The translations under genes and the position numbers were made by a program. Of a DNA stretch of 64,000 nt, positions 9,901 through 20,400 are shown piece by piece. A model generated the notes under the pieces. That model ran no database searches. It was given only the letters and a program-made list of their open reading frames with translations, and was not told the DNA's origin. Positions within the stretch are counted from its first letter, which is position 1. Each line of letters opens with the position of its first letter. This stretch comes from Acorus gramineus (Eukaryota > Streptophyta > Magnoliopsida > Acorales > Acoraceae), in the NCBI GenBank assembly GCA_030737835.1, contig CM060852.1, positions 9,592,507-9,656,506 of the forward strand, read 5' to 3'.

Positions 9901-12315
9901 TATGGAACTATATTTGAGGAGTCCCAAACCAAGAAAACAAATAGAGGGAACACACTTTCCCTCCAAAACATTTTAGAACTTTTGAAACTTATTTGAAACA
10001 TTTGGAAGAAAATGGGGGAAAACCCAAAACTTTCACAAAGTTTCTAACAAGCTTAACCTATCTGGCTTGATTCGATTCGAGTTTAATTTGGGTTCAGGTT
10101 CATATTCAAATTTGATTTCATATGATATCATTTTAGACAATCAAATTTGTAAAAATCAATGTTTTGCACGGAAAAATATAATAAAGGTAAAAACAAAGAA
10201 CAACTGTGACGAAATAGTAGAGAAATAAAACTATAAAAATAACGAATTTTAGTATAAAAATAAAATAAACAAATCAAATTTCATCTCAGATTCATGTTCA
10301 AAGCTATCACCGGTCATCAAATCGGGTTCGTGTCCTATTTAGGTTATTTGGCCTTTTAAACCAAATCCAATATGAATTGGATTTGTTTTGTTTGGGTTCG
10401 AATTTTAGTTAAGCCTGAGTGCTAAAACCACAATCTGAATCCATCCAAGTATAAAAATTGATTTGGATTGTGTCAGGTTCGTTCAACCCACCCAAATTGC
10501 ATCCCAGTCCCAATCAATATTTGAAATCAAAATTGGTCTGCACCTTTTTAAAACGTGAGATTGTGAAATTTATTTATTTTTTCTCCTGTCAGCCTGATTG
10601 AATCCCATCTCCTGTTTGATTGATCCACCATGACAATCGCAGCGTATCGCCGGGGTACTACACGCGCTCGATCGAGATCGTCCCAGACACACCCACCCCG
10701 TACAGCAGCGACATCAGCACGGTCCACAGCAGCGACTATCGCACGACCTCCACTGCCGCCGCCTCCTCCTCCCACCTTCGCCCGCCCCGCCTGGGCCCCA
10801 AATTCGCGAACCCCTACCCAAGCGAGGTGTGGGTCCTGATGCGGCGCAACTTCACCAACATCCGGCGCACACCCGAGCTCTTCCTCTCTCGCCAGATGGT
10901 CCTCACCTTCATGGGCCTCATGATGGCCACCATGTTCGCCAACCCCAAAGCCGACGCCCAGGGCGTCACCAACCGCACGAGCTTCTTCATTTTCACCATC
11001 TCTCTCTTCTTCTTCTCCTCCAACGACGCTGTCCCCGCCTTCATCCAGGAGCGCTTCATCTTCGTGCGCGAAACCTCCCACAACGCCTACCGCGCCTCCT
11101 CCTACGCCATCTCCGGCGTCATCACCTACCTCCCCTTCCTCGCTATCCAGGTAAGCATGTCAATGGATCAAACGAGTTAATTCGGATACATATATTAATT
11201 TTTGGATTTGAATATCTTCATATATATATATATATATATATTTTTAATGGTATATTTAAATATTAACATTAATTTGAATAATTAAATAATACATTAAAAA
11301 AATTAAAATTGAGATTTTTAAAGTTCATTCTCTTTTTTACAGTAATATAATATGGGTTTTGTTACACTCAAATTCTTTTTACAGTTCAAAATATAGTTTT
11401 ATATGAATAGTTAGAAATTCAATGAAGCATATACATATATAGACGATATATATGTATCTTTTTTATATTTACTAAAAAAGGTACATTTCATTCAAAATGA
11501 AGCGATGCACACTTTCTATTAAAACACATATATACACAGATATATTTATTATTTTTCAAAAAATAATAATAACACACGTTGTCTGCGTTTTGAACTATAA
11601 AATGAATTGAACATAACATTTTTTATATAATATATTATGATTGTGATTAATTATACAATATAACAAATATGAACTATATATAATACAAACATATATAATT
11701 TCATAATATATGTTGGGTTCTTATATTTTTTAGATGAAATACATTTATATCTGTCTTTTGGATTTTCGAAGAATATCAGAAAAATGGATTCGGATCTTAC
11801 GTGGATTTTTTTCTCCAGAGAATTGACATGCTTCCGTGCAGGCGCTGACGTACGCGGCCATAGTGTGGAAGGCGCTCCGCCTGCGCGGGGACTTCGGGTA
11901 CTTCTTCGTCGTCCTCTACACGTCCCTTCTGTCGACGAACTCTTTCGTCGTCTTTGTCAGCTCTGTCGTGCCAAACTTCATATTGGGGTACGCGGCGGTC
12001 ATCGCGTTCACCGCGCTCTTCTTCCTCTTCTGCGGCTACTTCCTGAGCAGTCGCGACATACCGAGTGCGTGGAAGTGGATGAACTACGTGTCCACCATGA
12101 AGTACCCTTACGAGGGGCTTCTCCTGAACCAGTTTCAGACTGATAAAGTGTTTGTGAAGGATCTGAATGAGAGGGGGTTCGATATATTGGAACATCTGGG
12201 GATCGAGGAGTCGAGGAAGTGGCGGATGGTGCTCGCGTTGCTCGGGTGGGCTGTTTTTTATAGGGTGCTGTTTTACCTGGTTTTGAGGTTCGCTTCGAAG
12301 ATTCAGAGGACGTGA
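6946..12315 (+). CDS. STR2: ABC transporter G family member STR2
   Basis: STR2 is a half-size ABCG transporter that pairs with STR in the periarbuscular membrane of mycorrhizal root cells and is needed for lipid supply to the fungus (known for the family). Four exons: 6946-7434, 8356-9020, 10643-11150 and 11842-12315, 711 residues, close to the 727 I recall for Medicago STR2. Visible motifs: Walker [10 protein letters not shown] (72-80), Q-loop Q119, signature VSGGE (178-182), Walker B with LLFLDE (198-203), H-loop H235, then a Ser/Pro/Thr-rich linker. The C-terminal membrane half from about residue 430 contains [20 protein letters not shown] and ends FASKIQRT. The start ATG opens MAHHHHH; a His-rich N-terminus occurs naturally in this gene group. 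Exons are strikingly GC-rich and introns AT-rich. Introns 2 and 3 carry transposons. No break is seen. SYMRK follows on the same strand. Confidence 0.95.
7435..8355 (+). other. STR2 intron 1
   Basis: GT-AG intron. The first half is AT-rich with no recognised element. From about 7950 to 8240 it is a T-dominated tract that is open in several frames only because of its composition. It ends in an alternating CA/CG run against the acceptor. Confidence 0.8.
8337..8355 (+). promoter_or_regulatory. alternating CG tract forming the 3' splice site
   Basis: CACACGCGCGCGCGCGCAG ends at the exon 2 acceptor of STR2. An acceptor normally follows a pyrimidine tract; here the last 16 or so bases are alternating purine-pyrimidine. 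The reading frame ([11 protein letters not shown]) fixes the acceptor at 8355. Confidence 0.7.
9075..9206 (+). mobile_element. SINE-like fragment with poly-A tail
   Basis: A short segment beginning GCAACTCTGATGGGTGGGG, with GGTCAAAGAATTAAATCCC as a degraded B-box-like motif, ends in a run of about 21 A's. It lies in STR2 intron 2. The A box is weak, so this is a tentative call. Confidence 0.4.
9207..10510. mobile_element. hAT-like remnant interrupted by a solo LTR
   Basis: The pieces 9207-9319 and 10050-10510 share GGGTGGG / GGTTCGAATT / CAACCCA-type subterminal motifs. The right end read in reverse (GGGATGCAATTTGGGTGGG) closely resembles the terminus of the hAT-type MITE at 46015-46551. A solo LTR separates the two pieces. 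The left border is unclear. All of this is in STR2 intron 2. Confidence 0.4.
9320..10049 (-). mobile_element. solo LTR (Copia-like), minus strand
   Basis: On the minus strand it begins TGTTAGAAAC at 10049 and ends CCATTACATGCA at 9320, so it has TG...CA ends. A CTATAAAAAGAGG TATA-like motif is at about 9610, followed by a short downstream part. No reverse transcriptase, integrase or second LTR is present. Flanking five bases (AAACT and AGCTT) match only in part, so the ends are good to a few bases. Confidence 0.55.
11352..11640 (+). repeat. dispersed AT-rich repeat, copy 3
   Basis: In STR2 intron 3. Shares GTTACACTCAAATTC, TTACAGTTCAAAATATAG, CAATGAAGCATATA and TTCATTCAAAATGAA in order with the copy at 6105-6385. 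An (AT)n run lies just upstream at 11220-11242. Confidence 0.55.
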
Positions 12316-14351
12316 CTGGAGATAGTTTTTGTTGTTTGTGATGGTGGTGGGTTTTTTTTTTTTTTTTCATTTTTTGTGATCAAAGCTAATTTGGGTCTGT
12401 GTTCTTATTTTTATATAAATATTATTTATGTTTTGGGGAATGTTTTATCCATGTAAAAAAGAATTGGTTGTGAGGTTGTGACGAATGAAGATGACCCATG
12501 TGAAATTTATAACATTTAACCTTGGTTTTGGGTTTATGGTCGATACTTGTAACGTGTCCTGATTTTCACCTGTGTTTTGACATCAGCTTGGTTTGATTGA
12601 GTTCTTTAGCCCCGTTTGGATAGGGATTTAAGTTATTATGAAATTATTGTATAAATAAGAATAAAATGATTTTTTTGTTTCACTGTGTTTTGAATTATTA
12701 TCGTTATGAAACGTAATAATAAATTTTTTATTATTTGGATAAAATGTGAATAAAATGTATATAATGATTTATAAAATGTGAAAAATGATGACAATTAATT
12801 TATAAGAGGTGATGACAGTTGATTTAATAGTGGATCCATATATTTTTTTGGGTTGAATAACCTGCAATAACTTAATTCCATGGGTTGGTTGGAATCCATA
12901 TATCATTTTCTGACATACATATTCTCATTTATTCTATCATTCCAAACACCCATTTTGCTATTATTCCAACAAATCCCCCTTGTTCCGGGCCATATTCTCG
13001 AATCAAACAGGAGCTAAAAACGGTAAGAGGAAAAGAATGTCGCAAAAGATACTACAGCCTACAGGGGATTGAGCTATTACCGGGTTAGGTCCAACGCCTG
13101 TTGGACAATTAGATTCTTCAATGTGTCTGTGATCGTTCGATCTTCTCATTTTGAGATTGAGAAAGTTGAGAAAAACTCTTAAAAAAGGTTAAACTTTAAT
13201 TGAATCATATTCAAAGTTTAAAATATGATAGAATATCCCAGTTATCTTAAAATAAAAAGATCAGATAGTTATGAGCGCGTTGAATAATCTAATTGCTATC
13301 TTCGATTCAGAACTGATAAGATTAGCATGACATTTGATGAAGGGATCAGTCAATGTAAGTAATCGTTCAAAGAATGCATAGAAAATAGAAATATCTTCTT
13401 CAACCCTCTGGACCACATTAGGTTAGCTAACTCCATTAAGAGGATGGTAACTATTGTAGTCATTATCAAATAAATTTGATGATCATGGGAATTGTTTGTG
13501 ATGTATCTTCTTTAACACCCTGTTGAACAGAGTCCATTTTTTTTATTCTAGAATCTTTATCAATCTATGCATTAGATTCATTTGTTTTTTTCTTTTGTCC
13601 TTTCCTTAAAAAGTTTTCATAAGATTTCCAATGGAGATAAGCTGAAGTCAAATGTTGAATGTGGGTTTTTACGGGTGATCAGTTACCATGAGAATAGATT
13701 ATTTTAAAGGAAAAACACATATAACCCTGACAAATAAGAAAAATACAGGTAAACCCTGTGTGATTAATTTAAATCACGTATGTAAAATTTCAAGTATACG
13801 ACCCAACCAAATGTAAATCATTTCATCATATATGCAGTTCTGAGGGGTTATTTGTATTTTTTTAAAAGGAAAAAATTCGATCTAACTCTTTAAAAAGTTA
13901 GCTAAATCGGTTTTAATTTCTGTCAAATTAAAAAATTACCATAGATCCTTAGAAATTACGTATGATTAATGAATTTAATTTTGAGTTAATTTTTTTTAAT
14001 AAATACATTTAAATAAGCCTCTATAAAATATAAAAAATTTATTTTAATTATTTTGATGATAAAAATATCCCTTTTTTCTTGAAAATTCTAATATTATTTT
14101 ATACTCATCAACAGTAAAAAAAGGAAAAAATCCATATAACTATGTAATTATGTACTTAGTTAATTGAAGTGAGTAGATATTCAAACACAATATTTTTTTT
14201 AATAACATAAGAATTTATGATGATATTTTAAGATGATATTTTAATTTTATAGAATTAAAAATGATTTCATTGATTTTTCTTGGAGTAAGATCGATTTTTT
14301 TTTTTTTTAATCCACTTTAAATTAAAAAGACCAAAATACCCCAAATGGTCA
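12316..14351. other. intergenic between STR2 and the CIPK pseudogene
   Basis: Holds the STR2 3' UTR, then a MITE-like segment at about 12610-12960 with GCCCCGTTTGGATAGGG at one end and CCAAACACCC at the other. The repeat copy at 13079-13300 follows, then a roughly 160-bp inverted-repeat element at 13706-13865 (ACATATAACCCTGAC against GAGGGGTTATTTGTAT). From 13870 to 14340 it is AT-rich with nothing recognised. Confidence 0.7.
13079..13300 (+). mobile_element. MITE copy, family of 15153-15391
   Basis: Starts ACCGGGTTAGGTCCAACGC, then TTGGACAATTAGA and GTGATCGTTCGATCTT, matching the right end of 15153-15391 read in reverse. The far end is degraded. Confidence 0.55.
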
Positions 14352-14940
14352 TCACGACCCACCATTACCGTACGACCTGGAGATCTCCACCACGGCCACC
14401 TCCGGCGCCGCCGCGAAGACCTCCCCCTCCTCGATCGCCTCCGGGGCGGCGTCGACGGTGAGCGAGATCCGGGGTCGACACAGCCCTTCCTGAATCAGGG
14501 GACGGCCATGATTTCCGGGATCGAGATCCGCTTTACCGGAAAGACAACGGGGAGCCTCGAAATCAGCCTCCTCTCGTCCTCCGAGATCCACCGCGGGAAC
14601 TCAACAATCGGCCTTGAAGGGGAGGAATCCGGCCAGGAGGATGACGTCGGAGGACCATATGTCGGCCTTGTGAGCCGTCGTAGCCCCTCTTTCGGAGGAC
14701 CTCCGGCGCGACTTTCGCCCGGGGGGCGGGGGAACTACGTGTGGTGGAGGAGGCCGTCGTAGCGGAGGTGCTCGGGGAGGGCGAAGAGGCCGAAATCAGA
14801 GACTTTGATGGTCGCCATTGTCGTAGCGGAGGTGCTCGGGGAGGAGATTCTAGGGTTTGAGATCGCGGTGGGAGACGCCGCGGGCGTGCCAGAAGTGGAC
14901 GGCGGAGATTGAGATGCCGGAAGGAGACAATATCGTCCAT
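14352..14940 (-). pseudogene. CIPK-type protein kinase pseudogene, intronless
   Basis: A GC-rich island in AT-rich DNA. Read on the minus strand, kinase motifs appear in the right order but in shifting frames: HARGVSHRDLKP (catalytic loop), then a TAG where the conserved Glu codon should be. Next come VSDFGLFALPEHLRYDGLLH (activation loop), another TAG, VAPEVLRKRGYDG, a frame change, KADIW, LAGFLPF, ISEDERRLISRL and RISIPEIM. The tail EVFAAAPEVAVVEISRS resembles a CIPK C-terminal end. SDFGLFALPEHLR with APEVL.KRGYDG is typical of CBL-interacting kinases of the intronless clade. At least two stops and several frameshifts make it dead. Both the N-lobe and the NAF region appear to be missing. 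Confidence 0.8.
14762..14846. repeat. local duplication inside the kinase pseudogene
   Basis: The roughly 20-base segment GTAGCGGAGGTGCTCGGGGA occurs at about 14759 and again at about 14823, in the same orientation. It corresponds to the EHLRYD codons and shows that an internal duplication contributed to the decay. Confidence 0.7.
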
Positions 14941-16767
14941 TCAGGTGAGTAATTTGGTCATTTATATGAGTTTTTTTATTTATTTATAAATTTTTAAGGG
15001 GTTATCTCAGTCTCCCGTTTGACAACGGAATTAGGGATTGATTCTGTTTTTAATTAAATAGAAAATTCAAATGTATTATCCAACGAGTTTTAGAAAATCA
15101 GTTTAATTAAAAATCTATTTAAGTCATTTTATACAAAATTTTATTTTTTAAGGGACCCGGTTAGGCCTTGATAATTACACTGTCCAACGCAATCATGACC
15201 GTTCGATCTTATCACTTTGAGATATAAAATTTAATTGAATCCTAAAAAAAAAATGTTAGAATTTAATTGATTTTAATTTTAATTTTAAAATCTAATAGAA
15301 TATTTCAGTCATAATGACTCACTAAGATCGAACGATCACAATTATATTGAACCATCGAATTGTCCAACGCATATTGGACCTAACCCGGTCCTATTTTTCA
15401 AACGTGTTTCCAAACATATTCAGAATCAAACATATTTAGAATTGTCTATTTCTAAAGAGGTTATGCATCTTTCTCTTACTTTATTTTTGTGAGGAGTTTA
15501 GTGTTTCATATTTTTATTATAGACCACTAGGAACATGCCCTCTTGATTAACATTCAATTGGATGCGAATCAAACTTTCATTAGTTGGCTAGTGCCTCATC
15601 TCTTTATGAAGAACCCTATTTTTCAAAAAAAATATATTCAAAATTGGATGCGAGACTCAAAAATGATAATTTTTATATTTTTGTGTTTTAAACTTAATTT
15701 TATAAAACATGATTATTGTAGTTTTCAAAAATGAGTTTTTTACACAAAAAATAATAAATAGAGGTTTGTGTTTGGAAACCAACCACTAATTTATGTTTGG
15801 ATCCGTGATTGAATTTTTTAACTCTTCAAACGCATAATTCACCTAAACAAGGATCTAAACAGACCCTAAACCTCCCAGTTTTTTTTATAAAGTGAAAAAG
15901 TGTGATCTCCTATTTTGCAAAAAGTGAAAGAAATTTTATTTATATAAATTAAATTTAAGGAATTCAACAAAAATGTTTTCTAGATAATGTCCCATACCAA
16001 ATTCAGTGTTAGTTACTTGGATACCTACATCATCAAAATTCAGGGTTGGTTTGAGACTTTTTAATAAAATTATCCAAAAATAAATCACAAAAGCAAAGCC
16101 TTAAAAAAAAAACAGAGCAGGATGAATAAACATAGATTTACAGGATCGGACGGCCAAACGATTCCCATGATCATAAATCGATTTTTACTAAAACACCCTT
16201 CACAACTCTTACAAAACAAAGGGCACCTTCTGTGGGTCATTTTAGTAAAAACAAACTTGCATTTGCCGTGGCTTTTGGGATTACCTGTGAAAGATTGTAC
16301 ATAAGACAAAGAGCGGGACGAAAGGCTTTGAAAAGCTCAATTTAAAATTTAAAAAAACAAGAAACAAAAACACCCATTGAAGTCCTCCTCCCCAACAAAC
16401 ACACATCTATTAATAATACTCAATGACCTAATCATTTGATTTTATATAGTCTCAAGTCCCCACCCATATAGTTTAACAATTTTATTTGTTTTGATTACCC
16501 AATCAATTGGGGGTGGTCTTCTTCTCTCTTTCCACAACCATCGTTAGAGAAGTCAATCCGTGAATTTTATGAGCTTAAACGAGGCGAAATGAGTCGAGAT
16601 CGTGTTTAGAGATTTCAAGAAATAACAGATCTGTTCACTCTATCAATAATTGGGTTCATGTTACATACAAAGAGATGTTACTAGGGCGTGGAGGGCGTCT
16701 CGACAGTTGCTTAGATTGAAGAATTTGTATGAAGAATTCATGAAAAGATGGGGCATAAGCCTTGTGG
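14941..16767. other. intergenic upstream of SYMRK
   Basis: Holds the MITE at 15153-15391 and a MITE-like hairpin region at about 15755-15880 (GTTTGGAAACC, GTTTGGATCC, then GGATCTAAACAGACCC). The SYMRK promoter follows: a TTTATATAG motif at about 16441 and a CT-rich stretch at 16510-16530. No coding region for a malectin-like ectodomain is found here. Confidence 0.65.
15153..15391. mobile_element. MITE with GGACC(C/G)GGTTAGG ends
   Basis: The left end GGACCCGGTTAGGCC and the right end in reverse GGACCGGGTTAGGTCC form terminal inverted repeats. Next inside, in both arms, come GTCCAACGC-type and CGTTCGATCTTA motifs. Length about 239 bp. A second, decayed copy is at 13079-13300. Confidence 0.6.
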
Positions 16768-17348
16768 ATGAAGATGGGATTCATCAGATCAACAAGGATG
16801 GGATATTTATTTGTTCATCTATGCTTGATCATCATTCAAATTGCATACGCTCAACCAGGTTAGTGTTTTTTTCTTTCTCTATCAGTTCCTCTCAGTTTTC
16901 ACTAATTTCAGTCAAAATAAGTGAACAAGGATGTTTATCGCGATTAAGACATTCAGTAACCATGGATTTCTAAAGTAATTGATTAGTTTATAAATCTTTT
17001 GCCAAAGAAGTTGGATCTTGGTCTTTATCTTTGTTCGCTTCCCATTCATGTGTAACATTCATTTGGGTCTAATAAAACAGGACATGTTAATCAAGATCTT
17101 CAAATTCATACAAATAAAGCAAGTCACATGGTTTCTAAATTCGACTATTTTCTTTCAAACATTTCTGACACTCTCTCTTTGAAATAGTGGAAGTAGCAGT
17201 AGAGTTGAGGAACAAACTGGGGGAGAAAAACCATGGCAGTGATGTTTTGGAGAGATGGGAAGGGGACCCATGCGGACCGCCTTCATGGCTGGGCTTGTCC
17301 TGTGAGAAGACAAACAATGGTGTTTCCTATATCATCACAAAATTGTAA

Positions 17349-17402
<54 letters not shown>

Positions 17403-20400
17403 GTGTGTGTGTGTGTGTGTTGTTGATAGGGAAGCATTTTTGAATATTTATAAAGTTTTGTTTTTATAGGAATGCATTTTTGAATGATGAACAAAAGATA
17501 GCATTAGATTTTGAATGGAAAGAGTAAAAAAATCTGTACAAATGGATTGTAAAAATGTGGTTTTTAGCATAATGGGTTGTCTGTTTATTGGACTGGGTTA
17601 TTATTTCTTGATCATTATCTTCCAAACAAATGCAAGGTCTGTTGTAGCTCTTTCAAGCTGTTTATCACCTTCTTCTTTTTTCAGGGATCTCTCTTCAAAG
17701 GGTCTTCAGGGTCCAATTCCTACAATCATCAGTAAACTGACAGAGCTGAAGGAATTGTATGATTCAACTTGGCTGAAACATGTGCTTATGAACTTCAATA
17801 CGAACAAGTGTGCTAATGTACTCTGCCTCTTCTTTTGTTTTCAGGAATCTTAGTAGTAATCATTTCTCCGGCACCATCCCTTCATTCCCACCGGAGTCCA
17901 AGTTATCTTCAGTGTAACTACCCTCTTCATTTTGATTATGAACAATGTGGATCTTTTGATTTTATTTGTGAACCACGTGATTATCCTCTCAGGAATACTA
18001 TTTGCATTTGCTTTTGCGTAACATTGTTATCCCAATTTTAGCAACTCTTCTGTAATAATTGAATTTTCTCTGGGTTGTTCAAATCATGTGGATCTGCAGT
18101 GATGTGTCCAAAAACAACCTTACTGGATCTGTTCCAGGATCCTTTGCTTCTCTTCCCCATCTAACAAAACTGTAAGTTTATTGTGTATTTGTACAAGCTT
18201 GTTTACTATGTAAATACGAATTTTCAGTTGAATAAGATTAAAATGTTATTGTTTTAGTTTCTTTCGCTGCAACCCTGACTTCGACGCACGGCTTCCTCCA
18301 GGCCTAATGAACCGGTCGAATCTTCTTACTGAGTATGAAATGGCATACTTTATTCTGGTGTTACTTGGATTCTTCAGTAAGAATTATGATTTTATCTGAG
18401 TTAGTTCATAACTGTTATTGCTAGCCATGGAAGTTGTGGTGATCTGCCAGTGGTACATGCTGGACAAAGAACAGTCATCATAGCCAGTGCAGCTGCAGGA
18501 TCTGTTGCTATTACAGTTGCAATTGGAGTCATGTTTACATGTTTTTGCAAACGTGCCCATCGACGCGATGAAACGTATCCCATTTATACGAAGAGTATGT
18601 TATTAAGTTTTCCATTCATTTGATACAATTGTTTATTAGGTCAATTGGATATGCCTTTTTATTTGTAGGTACAAAACTGTTATCTCATAAAAATTGCTTA
18701 TAGATATGCTTACCCCATAAATATATTGATAACAACTAATGCCCCATTTGGAACCAATTTTTGGAAACAATTTTTTCATAAAACTGCTCTCAACAAGGTT
18801 ATTTTTGCCCTCATAAAACTACTCTCAATCAGCTTTTCCATAAAACCTGTTTTGTTGAATTTTAACACCAAAATCCGAAACCAGACGTTAAAAATTGAAA
18901 AACCCCTGAAATCTATTTTTTGCAATACCCATTGACTTCTGCTTCTTCAATGTGCAGAAGCAATTTTTGCAATACCCATCTCCGAAAACCGTGAAATGGA
19001 CTCTAAAGTGCGGTCATTCTCTTTGAAATGCATTGAGGAGGCCACATGCCATTATAAAACCATGATTGGTGAAGGCGGTTTTGGAGCTGTTTATCGCGGT
19101 ACTCTTCCCCATGGCCAAGAAGTTGCTGTGAAGGTTCGATCAGATACATCTACGCAGGGAACCCGTGAATTCAATAACGAGGTATTGTTTGTTTGTTCTG
19201 TCATGACACCATAACATCTCTACAAGTAGGCTCGTAACATATAATGATAGAGCAAAAAAACATTTTTTGAGTCATGTTCTTTAGTCAGTTTTCAGTTACA
19301 GTAGTTCTAAAAATATGGACCTGTTTTGCAGGTAACACTTCTTACAGCGATGCAACACGAGAATTTAGTCCCTCTTCTTGGTCACTGCTGCGAAAACGAT
19401 CAACAAATTCTTGTCTACCCCTTCATGTCCAATGGTTCTCTACAAGACCGCCTTTATGGTATCTCTGATCTTTCTTTTGGAAGCTCGGTGCACTATTCTT
19501 AACACGTCCAGCTTGTTTAGGTGAACTGTCACCATTGATTCCCAAATTTTCACAGGGGATGCAACGAAGAGGAAACCTCTAGACTGGCCAATCAGACTTT
19601 CAATTGCACTTGGTGCTGCTAGAGGTGTGTTGATTGTGGTACACATTGTAGGTGTCATGTAATTCAATCTTTAATACTGACCATGGTGATGAATGCTTTT
19701 GTGTAAATGTGAGGCTAACAATCTATTTATCTGTCGTCAATGTTCAAAATATCAAAAAAATCGGTATATCAAAAGACCTCCAAATCGATATTATCAATCG
19801 ATATATCGATTTTGGTATTTTTTTTTGGTCGAAAACTGAAAAAAATTGAAAAAAAAAACAGAAAATCCAAGAACAATAATTTCATATCAATTTATGAATT
19901 TTGAAATAGTTTTGGTATGAAATGGAAATGTATAACTACAACATGAAGTGATAAATTTACAATTTATACATTAAATTTGAGGAAATTTATTTAAATAAAT
20001 AATCCATTGCATATACATCGATTATCGAACGCGATTTTAAACTGTCTGTCGTTGAATTATATTTGTATGCTTTCAGGTCTGATGTATCTGCACAGTATTG
20101 ATGGAAGAGGTGTCATCCACAGAGATGTCAAGTCAAGCAACATTCTTTTGGATCACAGCATGTGCGCAAAGGTGGCGGACTTTGGCTTTTCCAAATATGC
20201 ACCTCAAGAAGGGGATAGCTGTGCTTCTTTGGAAGTGCGGGGAACAGCTGGATACTTAGATCCGGAGTAAGTTTTTTATTATTATTATTTATTATTATGG
20301 TGACCTCGGTAAGTTTTTTATTATTATTATTTATTATTATGGTGACCTCATGCTGTTTGTACCATTTGGGAAAATGATCGGCTTATGCTAAACAAAGTTA

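Noticed and set aside
16085..16309. Small gene upstream of SYMRK
   Set aside because: Short open frames on both strands with no motif or start context. The region is the SYMRK promoter side.
19740..19860. Regulatory palindrome cluster (ATCGATATATCGAT) in SYMRK intron 10
   Set aside because: Short AT-rich mirrored phrases in a low-complexity stretch; could be a decayed MITE but I could not find ends.
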